Counted from the first letter of the stretch, positions 1-7,330 are shown. The stretch: 21,134 nucleotides of DNA from Methylacidiphilum caldifontis (GCA_945860255.1 CAMAQI010000025.1:1-21134); one strand, 5' to 3'. A program made the numbers and translations. The notes: a model not told the origin generated them from the letters alone.

Positions 1-1
1 T

Positions 2-475
2 GATATTAATCGTCAGAAAGTTTTTCTTGAGGATATCAAACGCAAACAGATTCAACTCGATGAAGGACTTCGGGTTGTCTCGGAGAATTTAAATCGTGGT
101 CTCGTCGTTCTCGAAGGACAAGAGCATCAAATGCGAAAAGAGATTGAACAGGTCGAGTTTGTTCGCAATGCCTTTGAGGAGCAAATTCAGCTCGTTCGCC
201 ATATTAACCCGCATCAATGGAATTCAAAGAACCCCTCTGAAGAACTAACACGAGCTCTTGCCATACTTGATCAAGCCCGACTCATCTACGAGCAATCTCG
301 TTCAAAAATTGATGCCCTTCGAACGCTACATGATGGTTCTAATGAAGGAGACTCCTCCTCTGGCTCTATTCATGGTTCTTTCATCGATAAAGTGATGACA
401 GGATTTGCTTATAGTCGTCCCCTGCGTCTTGCCGCTGGTCTCTTGATTTTGGTTCTTCTGTTCAAAAGGGTCTAG
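2..475 (+). CDS. C-terminal part of a coiled-coil, tail-anchored membrane protein (5' end outside window)
   Basis: The reading frame is open from the first bases of the window to the TAG at 473-475, so the gene starts upstream and only about 157 residues are seen. An ATG at 131 lies inside the frame but is not needed as a start. The visible part is strongly helical and charged, with a heptad-like pattern over roughly the first 100 residues. A short Ser/Gly/Asp-rich linker follows. The protein ends in a single hydrophobic segment (LAAGLLILVLLF) and a basic tail, KRV. This is the layout of a C-terminally anchored membrane protein with its helical part on one side of the membrane. I recognise no catalytic motif and assign no function. 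It converges on the next gene across a palindromic hairpin. Confidence 0.6.
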   Translation, partial: DINRQKVFLEDIKRKQIQLDEGLRVVSENLNRGLVVLEGQEHQMRKEIEQVEFVRNAFEEQIQLVRHINPHQWNSKNPSEELTRALAILDQARLIYEQSRSKIDALRTLHDGSNEGDSSSGSIHGSFIDKVMTGFAYSRPLRLAAGLLILVLLFKRV

Positions 476-507
476 GTTTTCCATTGGATCGTTAATCCCA
501 AATTCGT

Positions 508-574
508 CATTTGAGATAGATCGGGAGCGATCCCGCCCGTGCGGGAACTCTCCCGAACGACAATGCCTCAAATG
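508..574. terminator. Imperfect palindrome between convergent genes, probable bidirectional terminator
   Basis: Three nested complementary blocks are visible. The outer stem is catttgag (508-515) with ctcaaatg (567-574). The middle stem is tcgggag (521-527) with ctcccga (550-556). The inner stem is tcccgc (531-536) with gcggga (541-546), closing a ccgt loop. Two 3-nt strands (528-530 and 547-549) form a symmetric internal loop. The element fills the gap between a plus gene ending at 475 and a minus gene ending at 578, the expected place for a shared terminator. Neither side carries a clear T-tract, so it may be Rho-assisted or a REP-like repeat instead. Confidence 0.55.
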
Positions 575-577
575 GGG

Positions 578-2542
578 CTATTTGGCCAAGTAACGAGAAA
601 CGCCGTACGTAATCCCTAAAAAAACAGCTAGTAAGACACCAATCGTAATTCCGAGATGATCCTCCATTTCATCGAGAAATGTTCTTGGTTTCATCGCCTC
701 AGCGAGTAATCCATTTAGCTCTGATAATCCAGGATTTAAAGGCCAAAGTGTTTTTGCTTTTGCTAAATGATCTCCTGCTTCAACGAGCTTTTTTCCAACG
801 ATTAACGGCCTAATTTGTTGCTGCAGCTCTTTGGATTGATGAATCCCCTCTTCAGCACTCTTCTTGCGGTCAACAAAGCTTTGATATTTCTCATCCCCTT
901 CCATGATCGCTGGATCTAACTTTGAGACGGCTACATAGTCACCACGATTAAAATCACTTTCAAACTTCGTTTCAAACAATTTTTGATCCTGCTCTTTCTT
1001 CCTTTGAGCCTCCTCCTGTTTTTTAAGTTCTAAGATCATTTGCTGATTTTCGGCCATAAATTTATTGATCTCTGTTTTTAAAGAAACTAAAGCGAAAAAT
1101 TTTGCTTTTGCTAAAGGAATCAATTGAGTGGCATTTGCGGAAAGTGTCGCCGCTTTTTTGAAATCCCCTTTCTTCAACTCCTCTTTACTCTCATTAAAAT
1201 AATCGACGACCATTTGTTTCACGGCGCGATCCACTGAAATTAATCCTGGCCAAACTTGAGAGGCACTTCGCAACTCAGAGATCGTCACCGCAAAATCACG
1301 ATGCTCGTGAGCGAGTAATGCGGCTTTTAATGACTCTTTTGCTCGCATAAAGTTTTCTATTTTAAATGCGTCAAGCTCTGATACTGCCTTGGCAATCCGA
1401 TCTTCAAACTGCCCGATCGATTGTGATTCTTTACTCACCATTTTAATCTTTTCCTTGGCTTCAGCGACTGCCGTTAAAAGCCGTCTCGCATCAGCCATTC
1501 GTGAAGAACTAATACGATACTTGGGGGCATTGGGATCGTTATAATAAGGTTTAAAATCTTTAACAAATTCGGCGATCACCGAATCGGACTTATTCCATTC
1601 AGAAAGTACTTCACTCAATCGATAGTAGGTTCCGTTAAAAGCGACGGAATAACGCCCCTCATCGCTACTCGGATTATACTCTCGAATCGTTGTTGACGAA
1701 TATTCTGAACTGGAATTTCTGGTATTTGACTTCCGTTTGATTGCGGAATCAGGGCCCGAGGATCTTAAGATATCCCAATCCATCAGATCATCATTTACAA
1801 AGGAGATCGTGGGAATTGATTCGTTAATCATCTCCCGAATGAATTTTTCATTTTGAGAAATTGTAAACTCCAAAGCAGAAACCTGTTTTCGAATAATCTC
1901 CTCATAGCCACCCGTTTGAAATTCTTTGAAGCCCGTTTGAAAAATTTCGATCAGTTTATCAAAATGATCTGATGTTTTGTAGCTCGCAATCTTTGATTTC
2001 ACTTTTAATAATTCGCTGAAATCTTTGCGATCAACCAAATCCTTAACCTGATCAAGAAACTTAAGCGTATCCACATCGATCCGCACCTCTTCAAACTCCG
2101 AACGTGTATACCATTTACCGCTCATCTTAATGTCACCTGCTTTAACTCGCGCAAGCTCCCCCGTTAAATCGGTTAATTTTTGTTGAACTTCAGGGAAAAG
2201 AGGGCTTTGTGGATATTTCGCAATCCAGGGTTTTAGAATTTTTTCAATCTGCTCTTCATACCATTTTGCCTCAATCGATTCCTGAGGAATCTCAAGCTTT
2301 GTCGCAGGATCTTCAGCCCCATCACTTTTTTTAATTGAGGCAATATCACTCTTCAAAATCGTCTTAAAATCAGAGACCCCCTTCATCGTCGAAACATCGA
2401 TCTGAATCTCCGTCTCCGTCTCGCGTTTATCCTCCAAACGTCCCTTGACTAATTCTCCATTCGTTAAGGTAATCTCATCAATTCCTAAAACAAAAGTCCC
2501 TACTAAATGGAATAGAAAAAAAAATCTTAAAAAAAATCGCAT
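578..2542 (-). CDS. Large secreted/membrane-anchored hypothetical protein, Verrucomicrobiota-like
   Basis: A 654-residue protein. The N-terminus (MRFFLRFFFLFHLVGTFVLG) is a basic-hydrophobic signal peptide or signal anchor. The next ~60 residues are beta-rich (EITLTNGELVKGRLEDK), like the small barrel that often starts verrucomicrobial secreted proteins. A long charged helical region follows, with TPR-like spacing near residues 400-620 and an E/K/Q-rich coiled-coil stretch around 500-530. A hydrophobic segment (ITIGVLLAVFLGITYG) lies about 20 residues from the C-terminus, so the bulk is probably periplasmic and tethered at one or both ends. No enzymatic motif is visible. It resembles PVC-group hypothetical proteins in layout, but I cannot place it in a named family with certainty. 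The ATG at 2540-2542 lacks a clear Shine-Dalgarno. It diverges from the sigma-factor module across a palindromic spacer. Confidence 0.7.
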   Translation of the reverse strand: MRFFLRFFFLFHLVGTFVLGIDEITLTNGELVKGRLEDKRETETEIQIDVSTMKGVSDFKTILKSDIASIKKSDGAEDPATKLEIPQESIEAKWYEEQIEKILKPWIAKYPQSPLFPEVQQKLTDLTGELARVKAGDIKMSGKWYTRSEFEEVRIDVDTLKFLDQVKDLVDRKDFSELLKVKSKIASYKTSDHFDKLIEIFQTGFKEFQTGGYEEIIRKQVSALEFTISQNEKFIREMINESIPTISFVNDDLMDWDILRSSGPDSAIKRKSNTRNSSSEYSSTTIREYNPSSDEGRYSVAFNGTYYRLSEVLSEWNKSDSVIAEFVKDFKPYYNDPNAPKYRISSSRMADARRLLTAVAEAKEKIKMVSKESQSIGQFEDRIAKAVSELDAFKIENFMRAKESLKAALLAHEHRDFAVTISELRSASQVWPGLISVDRAVKQMVVDYFNESKEELKKGDFKKAATLSANATQLIPLAKAKFFALVSLKTEINKFMAENQQMILELKKQEEAQRKKEQDQKLFETKFESDFNRGDYVAVSKLDPAIMEGDEKYQSFVDRKKSAEEGIHQSKELQQQIRPLIVGKKLVEAGDHLAKAKTLWPLNPGLSELNGLLAEAMKPRTFLDEMEDHLGITIGVLLAVFLGITYGVSRYLAK

Positions 2543-2552
2543 AAATATTTAA

Positions 2553-2687
2553 TAGTCGACCAATCTGACACCGACAAGGGAAAAATAGATCTAACCAATC
2601 GATTTGAGAGACTTCTTCAGCCTCTAGAATCGGTAAAGTCATCGAAGCCGATTCTAGAGCCCTTGTCGTTTAATGAGGACTCGACTA
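2553..2687. repeat. Nested inverted repeats spanning the sigma-factor leader
   Basis: Inner perfect 12-bp arms, ctctagaatcgg (2622-2633) and ccgattctagag (2648-2659), flank a 14-nt loop. Immediately outside on the right, cccttgtcg (2660-2668) is the exact complement of cgacaaggg (2572-2580). Further out, tagtcga (2553-2559) pairs with tcgacta (2681-2687), with 12 unpaired nt on each side. All three pairs nest consistently, giving about 28 bp interrupted by a symmetric internal loop and a 41-nt bulge on the 5' side. The right arm covers a possible TTG start at 2663. The element lies between two divergent genes, so it could be an operator, a folded 5' UTR, or both. Confidence 0.6.
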
Positions 2688-2704
2688 CTGATCGTGAAAC
2701 GAGT

Positions 2705-3292
2705 ATGAAACGAAGACGCATGACGGAGGAAATCCCAGATCATCATCTCATGAGCAGTATTGCGCAAGGGGATGAGAGGGCTTTACGGCTCTTGATCGAA
2801 CGCCATTCAAAAGCGGTTTACGGAACGATTTTCAAAATGATCGGAGATGCGACGGAGGCGGAGGATCTCTCTCAAAGGGTTTTTATTCGTGTCTACCAAT
2901 CGGCCTCACGCTATCGCCCCGAAGCTCAATTTACGACATGGCTCATGACGATTACCCGAAACCTCGTTCTGAACGAATATCGAAGGCGGCAGCGAAAGCC
3001 GTGGGACTCGATCTTCTCCTCCGAGGAAGAGGAGCCGAGGGAGTTTGCGGATTCCCATCAGCGAACACCCGATCAAAATCTTCAAGAGCTCGAACTTCGT
3101 GAAGCGATCGACAAAGCGCTTCTGGCTTTGCCTGAGAAACAGCGGCTAGCCATGATTCTAAGTCGTTATCAAGAAATGTCTTACGAAGAAATATCAAAAA
3201 CATTAAAAATCTCTCTCGCCTCCACGAAATCGCATCTTTTTCGAGCTCGTGAGACTTTAAAAGGATCGTTATCAAAATATCTGCAACCTTAA
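2705..3292 (+). CDS. ECF-type (sigma-70 family) RNA polymerase sigma factor
   Basis: An alternative sigma factor that would direct RNA polymerase to a dedicated promoter set. Region 2 is clear: LLIERHSKAVYGTIFKMIGD, then EAEDLSQRVFIRVYQ and the -10-binding helix FTTWLMTITRNLVLNEYRRR. An acidic linker (SSEEEEPREF) leads to region 4, with ALLALPEKQRLAMILSR and the helix-turn-helix MSYEEISKTLKISLASTKSH. The frame is open further 5', with a TTG at 2663, but that codon sits in the arm of a strong inverted repeat. Conserved homology only begins near DHHLMSSIAQGDE, so I prefer the ATG at 2705; the ATG at 2720 is also possible. The next two genes, one TM each, sit 7 nt downstream and then overlapping. 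This is the usual sigma, anti-sigma, accessory order, and such modules normally autoregulate. Confidence 0.9.
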   Translation: MKRRRMTEEIPDHHLMSSIAQGDERALRLLIERHSKAVYGTIFKMIGDATEAEDLSQRVFIRVYQSASRYRPEAQFTTWLMTITRNLVLNEYRRRQRKPWDSIFSSEEEEPREFADSHQRTPDQNLQELELREAIDKALLALPEKQRLAMILSRYQEMSYEEISKTLKISLASTKSHLFRARETLKGSLSKYLQP

Positions 3293-3299
3293 TTCATTC

Positions 3300-3677
3300 A
3301 TGGGGTTATATCCTTCAATGAAACCAATCGATCCAAACTCACTCTCTCATTCCTCTGAGAATGAGGAATTAGACCCCGATCGATTAAGCACTCCATTGAT
3401 TATGGAATCCCTAGACTCACTTCTCGCTCAATCCCCTCTTCAGGAGCCGCCGCCATGGTTTGTAGTCCAAACGATCGCACGACTTCAGCGAGAGCAACAA
3501 ACGCTCGAACGTCGATCCCTCCGATGGATCTGGAGTGCCGTCACGGCCGCTGCCTGTCTCCTCATTTATACAGGATTTGAAATTCAAGAACAAAGTGCTC
3601 ATGAGATCATGACATTAGCCGCTCTCGATACGACCAACAACCTTGAAGATCATGAGGATATATGGTTCGAACAATAG
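3300..3677 (+). CDS. Small single-TM protein in anti-sigma-factor position
   Basis: A protein of up to 125 residues with an acidic, Ser/Asp/Glu-rich cytoplasmic N-terminal half. A short helix follows (PPWFVVQTIARLQREQQ), then one membrane segment (WIWSAVTAAACLLIYTGF, about residues 76-94) and about 30 outer residues. This topology, directly behind an ECF sigma gene, suggests a membrane anti-sigma factor. The zinc-binding HxxxCxxC signature of the ZAS family is absent, so that role is inferred from position and topology only. The ATG at 3300 is 7 nt after the sigma stop; a second ATG at 3318 has GGGG upstream, but 12 nt away. The end overlaps the next gene by 16 nt, indicating translational coupling. 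Confidence 0.65.
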   Translation: MGLYPSMKPIDPNSLSHSSENEELDPDRLSTPLIMESLDSLLAQSPLQEPPPWFVVQTIARLQREQQTLERRSLRWIWSAVTAAACLLIYTGFEIQEQSAHEIMTLAALDTTNNLEDHEDIWFEQ

Positions 3678-4174
3678 GTCTCTTCATTCTTCCCTTGATT
3701 CTAGGGATCCTCTTGGGTGCGACTTGCGTTCATCAACATCATAAAAATCTTTGGCAAAAAAAAATTGAGTCTAAAAAAGACTCTTTTTTCAATTCTCAAA
3801 ATGGGAATAATCTGAAGCTTGATCGACTTCCTCCCCAGTTAATTGATAAAGCAGAACAAACTCTCCAGCTCTCTGATCTTGAACTCGCCTCTCAAATTGA
3901 ATCGCTTCCTATTTATCAACGACTTTCACTTGAGGAACGGTCAAAATTGATGGAGCGACTACATCGCTTTAGACAAAAACAGGTCGAACTCACCAATCAG
4001 AAAATCAAAGAATTAAAGCTCGAACTTAACGAGGAACAAAAAAAGGAATTTCAAAAATCGCTCCTTGAAAAAAGAAAGGCAAACCGCTTATCCGTTCAGT
4101 CTCAAATAAAAGAACTCATGCAAATTTTAGAGAAAAAATCGGATGAGGAACTGCGCAAAGATTTTGCAAAATAA
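3662..4174 (+). CDS. TM-anchored helical protein, Spy/DUF3106-like periplasmic sensor type
   Basis: A 170-residue protein. An N-terminal membrane helix (LFILPLILGILLGATCV, residues 7-23) precedes a His-containing stretch (HQHH) and a long basic, Glu/Lys/Gln-rich helical region. The block YQRLSLEERSKLMERLHRFR resembles the LSPEER-type repeat of DUF3106 proteins. The later EEQKKEFQKSLLEKRK block recalls the helical bundle of Spy/CpxP/CnrX-type periplasmic proteins. Similar proteins follow ECF sigma and anti-sigma genes and act as envelope-stress or metal sensors. The ATG at 3662 has GAGG just upstream and overlaps the previous gene by 16 nt. The family call is moderate, and the sensor role is inference. 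Confidence 0.6.
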   Translation: MVRTIGLFILPLILGILLGATCVHQHHKNLWQKKIESKKDSFFNSQNGNNLKLDRLPPQLIDKAEQTLQLSDLELASQIESLPIYQRLSLEERSKLMERLHRFRQKQVELTNQKIKELKLELNEEQKKEFQKSLLEKRKANRLSVQSQIKELMQILEKKSDEELRKDFAK

Positions 4175-4259
4175 TCGATCTTCTCAGAGATCAAATTGAA
4201 ATCATTTTAAAAATTAGTTTTATTTACATTTCCGCTCCTCGATTCCAAAGTCGCTGTTG

Positions 4260-4733
4260 ATGTCGGCGCTTAAATATCTTCTCATTGACGGACATAGCGT
4301 GCTTTTTGCCTGGAGCGAGCTCCGTACTCTTCATCAACGCAAGCCTCAAAGCGCTCGTGAGCAACTGATTAAAAAAGTTCAAATTCTCCATGATTCAGGA
4401 AAATGGAAAGTCACCCTTGTTTTTGATGGAAAAACCAGAGGAAGCGAGCCTTCTCGTCCCCAGGAGATGATTATCGCTTACGCCTCTGAAGATGAAACCG
4501 CAGATAGTCTTATCGAGAGAACGGTCGGGGCCTTTTCTCATCCAGATCGAATTTGCGTCGTCACCAACGATCACGCAGAGGCTCAAACCGTCATTTCTCT
4601 TGGGGCACATATCGAATCCGCAGAATGGTTAAAATATGAAATTGAATCATGCGAAAATCAAGTTCAGTCAGCCCTTAAATCACTTCCAAAAAAACTTTCA
4701 CTCATGCAAATTGACATTAAAAGAGGCCATTAA
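4260..4733 (+). CDS. NYN-domain (YacP/Rae1-like) endoribonuclease
   Basis: A PIN-like NYN-domain protein of about 157 residues, the family of Bacillus YacP/Rae1, a ribosome-associated mRNA endonuclease. The opening YLLIDGHSVLFAW carries the first acidic residue (Asp10). LVFDGK (Asp56) and ASEDETADSLIER supply the central acidic cluster. ICVVTNDHAEAQT (Asp104) is the fourth motif, equivalent to VATSD in Rae1. All expected metal-binding acids are therefore present. I chose the ATG at 4260; a TTG sits directly before it. No good Shine-Dalgarno is visible. The gene stands alone, 86 nt after the sigma module. The physiological target cannot be read from sequence. Confidence 0.82.
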   Translation: MSALKYLLIDGHSVLFAWSELRTLHQRKPQSAREQLIKKVQILHDSGKWKVTLVFDGKTRGSEPSRPQEMIIAYASEDETADSLIERTVGAFSHPDRICVVTNDHAEAQTVISLGAHIESAEWLKYEIESCENQVQSALKSLPKKLSLMQIDIKRGH

Positions 4734-4968
4734 GATTATTTCAATTAAAGATTAAAAGATAATTTTTATTCGAATCCTAAAAATAGCTTAATTCACCTTA
4801 ATACTCGAGTTTTAATAAAACATAAATATTTACATACAAATGACTTAATAAATTTTTTATGCTTTCTTGTGATGCCTCTAAAAACGCTAAATAAAAACAT
4901 AAATAGATTGACTTTATTGCCTAATTCTGGAAGTTTTTACATTATATCCTAAAAAAAGGACCATTACT
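4734..4968 (+). promoter_or_regulatory. AT-rich intergenic region with putative promoter for the coiled-coil protein gene
   Basis: This 235-nt gap is much richer in A/T than its surroundings and has no plausible gene. A candidate promoter is TTGCCT (4917-4922), a 17-nt spacer, then CATTAT (4940-4945), each matching 4 of 6 consensus bases; TTGACT at 4908 is an alternative -35. A good Shine-Dalgarno (aaagga, near 4955-4960) lies 8 nt before the ATG at 4969. Near-identical copies of aataaaacataaata occur at 4814-4828 and at about 4890-4905, the second with one extra A. The promoter call is by eye only. Confidence 0.35.
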
Positions 4969-5730
4969 ATGTCTCTAATCGCAAAAATATGTCTCGTGAT
5001 TTCAATCCTCGCATCATTGGCAGGTGGATATTTCGGTTATCAAATCATCCAACAACGTGATGATTGCCAAAATCAATTAAACGAGACGAAGTCAAAACTG
5101 ACGATTACGGCAAAGAACTGGGAGGGGACCAAGAAAGAACTCGAGACCGCCCAAGGTCAAATGAAAGATCTCGAAGGAAAACTTTCTGACGCCAAGAGTC
5201 AAAACAGCTCATTAAGCACCAAGGTCACGGAATTAACCGCTAAGCTCGGGGACCTAGATAAAAGTCTTAACGATAGCAAGCAACAATTGTCCTCTACAAT
5301 GGACCGACTCACCAAGATGGAGAGCGATCTCGGAGGAAAGACCCCTGCACAACTTAAAGAAGCGATCGCTCAAACCCAAAAGGAGGTCGATCGTGTCATT
5401 AGTGATAAAAAGAAAATCGAAGATGATCTAAGTGCACAGAAAGCTGAAGTCACTCGACTTAATGACCGAATTGAACGCTCGAAAACAGGGGAAATGCCTC
5501 CTGGAATTAGCGGTAAAGTTCTTAAACTGAATAAAGCGTGGAACTTTGTCGTTCTGAACGTCGGAAATCTGGATGGGGTCGTCGAAAACGGAATCCTGGT
5601 CGTCTATCGCGATAAACAATTTATTGGAAAAGTAAAAGTCGTTTCAACAGAGGCACACACCTGTGTTGCCGATATCATTCCTGAGATGACAAAGGCTCCT
5701 GTTCAAGAGGGAGATGAAGTTTTTAATTAA
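4969..5730 (+). CDS. Membrane-anchored coiled-coil protein with C-terminal beta-rich domain
   Basis: A 253-residue protein in three parts. Residues 4-27 form one membrane helix (AKICLVISILASLAGGYFGY). Residues ~30-175 form an almost uninterrupted coiled coil rich in K, E, Q, S and T. Residues ~180-253 form a compact beta-rich domain: GKVLKLNKAWNFVVLNVG, then GILVVYRDKQFIGKVKVV and a final EGDEVF. The C-terminal domain resembles the small barrel found in MreC-like and flagellar FlgT-like envelope proteins and recurs in Verrucomicrobiota hypothetical proteins. Orientation would place it in the periplasm. I see no catalytic residues; a structural or scaffolding envelope role is plausible but unproven. 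The start is firm: ATG with aaagga 8 nt upstream. Confidence 0.75.
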   Translation: MSLIAKICLVISILASLAGGYFGYQIIQQRDDCQNQLNETKSKLTITAKNWEGTKKELETAQGQMKDLEGKLSDAKSQNSSLSTKVTELTAKLGDLDKSLNDSKQQLSSTMDRLTKMESDLGGKTPAQLKEAIAQTQKEVDRVISDKKKIEDDLSAQKAEVTRLNDRIERSKTGEMPPGISGKVLKLNKAWNFVVLNVGNLDGVVENGILVVYRDKQFIGKVKVVSTEAHTCVADIIPEMTKAPVQEGDEVFN

Positions 5731-5780
5731 TTTTAAAAACTTTCCTTTCGTAAAATTTATTTTGAGGTTAAGTTTTAAAA

Positions 5781-5972
5781 ATGAATCCAATTTTTAAAAA
5801 AATTTTTCTTATTCTTCTCCTCACAAACACAGCTCTCTTCTTAGTAAGCTGTGCCTCTTCTCAAGAGACCACAGGGACAGAGAGCGATCGCGTCTCCAAT
5901 ATTCCTTGGAATAAGCCCCAGTCTTGGGAGGGCGGTGGAGCCCTCGGTGGCGCTCTGGGAGGCGGGCGTTAA
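5781..5972 (+). CDS. Small lipoprotein with IPWNKPQSWE motif
   Basis: A 63-residue precursor with a classic lipoprotein signal: basic N-terminus, hydrophobic core (IFLILLLTNTALF) and lipobox LVSC, giving a mature protein of about 40 residues starting at Cys24. The mature part has a polar linker, the motif SNIPWNKPQSWE and a glycine-rich tail (GGGALGGALGGGR). I associate short proteins of this design with Verrucomicrobiota genomes, but the function is unknown to me. It follows the coiled-coil gene by 50 nt on the same strand and may share its transcript. The only Shine-Dalgarno candidate (GAGG near 5764) is rather far from the ATG. Confidence 0.7.
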   Translation: MNPIFKKIFLILLLTNTALFLVSCASSQETTGTESDRVSNIPWNKPQSWEGGGALGGALGGGR

Positions 5973-5979
5973 CCGTTTG

Positions 5980-6006
5980 TTCCTTCCTTTTTTGAAAGAG
6001 AAGGAA
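5980..6006. terminator. Weak hairpin between convergent genes
   Basis: ttccttc (5980-5986) pairs with gaaggaa (6000-6006) around a T-rich loop. It lies in the 44-nt gap between the lipoprotein gene and the minus-strand LAB_N gene. Position supports a shared terminator. The stem is short and the T-run is in the loop rather than after the stem, so confidence is low. Confidence 0.35.
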
Positions 6007-6016
6007 GTCAAAAACT

Positions 6017-6340
6017 CTATTTTCCCTTGCGGTGTAAGATAATATTTCTCCCGTAGAGAAATGGCAGAAAAAGGTTTCCAAAAATGAGAGGGGCCTTATC
6101 GAGATGGATGACGTAAATAAGAGTCAAAAAACTTCCCATAAAACTCAAATACCAGAATATTGCGGGGATCACGATTTTCTTTTTGCGCTCTGAGACCCAC
6201 CATTGAATCACAAATCGAGAACCAAACGTCAAGGTTCCCATAAATCCAATAATCGTCCAAATACTCGAATCTCCATAAAGCCAGGGGAGATGCCCTGAGA
6301 GATAGGGGGCGAGAAAGTTTTGATCAATGGCGTGAGTCAT
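6017..6340 (-). CDS. Stand-alone lipid-A-disaccharide synthase N-terminal domain (LAB_N) membrane protein
   Basis: A 107-residue, three-helix membrane protein. The diagnostic block FGSRFVIQWWVSERKKK is followed by VIPAIFWYLSFMGSFLTLIY and PLIFGNLFLPFLYGRNI. This matches the LAB_N family, a small membrane domain found fused to some LpxB proteins or next to lipid A and glycosyltransferase genes. Members are thought to act in lipid A or lipid-linked sugar processes, but the single domain has no proven activity. Here it is a single gene: no LpxB or glycosyltransferase is adjacent. It diverges from hemQ over 69 nt, which must hold both promoters. Confidence 0.85.
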   Translation of the reverse strand: MTHAIDQNFLAPYLSGHLPWLYGDSSIWTIIGFMGTLTFGSRFVIQWWVSERKKKIVIPAIFWYLSFMGSFLTLIYVIHLDKAPLIFGNLFLPFLYGRNIILHRKGK

Positions 6341-6409
6341 GCTCTTTTTTGACTAGCGGTGAACCCTGTAAACAACAAACTTTCTTTTTAGAATAATTTC
6401 GGAGTTGAA

Positions 6410-7261
6410 ATGATCCGAACATCCCCCATCCTCTCCACATCTATGAGCGAATCGATCACTCCCCTTATCCCCTCAGAAGGACTCAATGTTCTTCATCTTT
6501 TTTATGAACTCAACTATGGTGCTTGGGAGCTTCTTTCTCCAGAAGAAAAACAGCAACGAAAACAACAGTTCATCGACCTCGTTCAAGAGGCAAAAGGAAA
6601 AGAAAAGACCCAAGTCGTTACCATTTCCATGATCGGACGAGCTGACCTTGGAATCATGATTGTTGCTCCTGATCTCCATCAAGTGAATGCTCTCGAGAAA
6701 AAAATTCAACGCACCCTCGGACCGGACGTCCTGTCTCTAACTTACTCCTATTATTCACTCACTGAACTTTCTGAGTATACCCAAACGGAACCGCAATACC
6801 GTGAGATGCTGATTCAAAAAGAAAAGATGACTGAAGGGACTCCCGAATTTGAACAAAAGATGAAAGCCTTCCAAGAACGTTACAATGGCTACACTCTTTT
6901 CCGTCTCTACCCCAATCTCCCCGATTGGGAGTTTTTCTGCTTCTATCCGATGTCCAAACGACGAAATGAGGGACAAAACTGGTATGCTCAAGATCAAGAG
7001 ACTCGACATGAAATGATGATCGGTCATGGAATGATCGGACGTAAATACGCAGGAAAGATTCAACAAGTCATCTCCGGGTCCGTCGGACTTGATGATTGGG
7101 AGTGGGGCGTGACTCTCTTTGCCCATAATCCTGTCGAAGTAAAAGCGATTCTCTACGAGATGCGTTTTGATAAGGTGAGTCGTAAATACGGTGAATTTGG
7201 AGAGTTTTTTACAGGAATGCCTCTTCCTCTCCCTCTCATTTTTGAACGTCTCGGACTCTAA
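6410..7261 (+). CDS. hemQ: HemQ, coproheme decarboxylase (chlorite dismutase family)
   Basis: A 283-residue member of the chlorite dismutase-like fold. HemQ converts iron-coproporphyrin III to heme b with peroxide, the last step of the coproporphyrin-dependent heme pathway. The proximal-heme region is clear: MIGHGMIGRKYAGKIQQVIS, with His206 as the expected ligand, followed by GSVGLDDWEWGVTLFAHNPV. FYPMSKRRN (Tyr179, Lys183) matches the conserved YPMSKxR patch linked to substrate propionates in HemQ rather than in true chlorite dismutases. The length fits the family. The start is supported by ggag at 6401-6404, 5 nt before the ATG; a second ATG at residue 12 is less well placed. No other heme gene is in the window. 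Confidence 0.92.
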   Translation: MIRTSPILSTSMSESITPLIPSEGLNVLHLFYELNYGAWELLSPEEKQQRKQQFIDLVQEAKGKEKTQVVTISMIGRADLGIMIVAPDLHQVNALEKKIQRTLGPDVLSLTYSYYSLTELSEYTQTEPQYREMLIQKEKMTEGTPEFEQKMKAFQERYNGYTLFRLYPNLPDWEFFCFYPMSKRRNEGQNWYAQDQETRHEMMIGHGMIGRKYAGKIQQVISGSVGLDDWEWGVTLFAHNPVEVKAILYEMRFDKVSRKYGEFGEFFTGMPLPLPLIFERLGL

Positions 7262-7330
7262 TTCTTTAGGATACTAAAAAAATATCTCCCTTCGTTAAAT
7301 CTGAGGGATTCGAAAAAGGGGAATCATCAA

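Noticed and set aside
4765..4790. ttcgaatcc, resembling a tRNA T-arm
   Set aside because: There is no acceptor stem, D-arm or anticodon stem around it; no tRNA can be folded here.
5851..6042. Plus-strand frame of 63 codons overlapping the small lipoprotein
   Set aside because: It overlaps both the lipoprotein and the LAB_N gene in other frames and has no signal, motif or ribosome-binding site.
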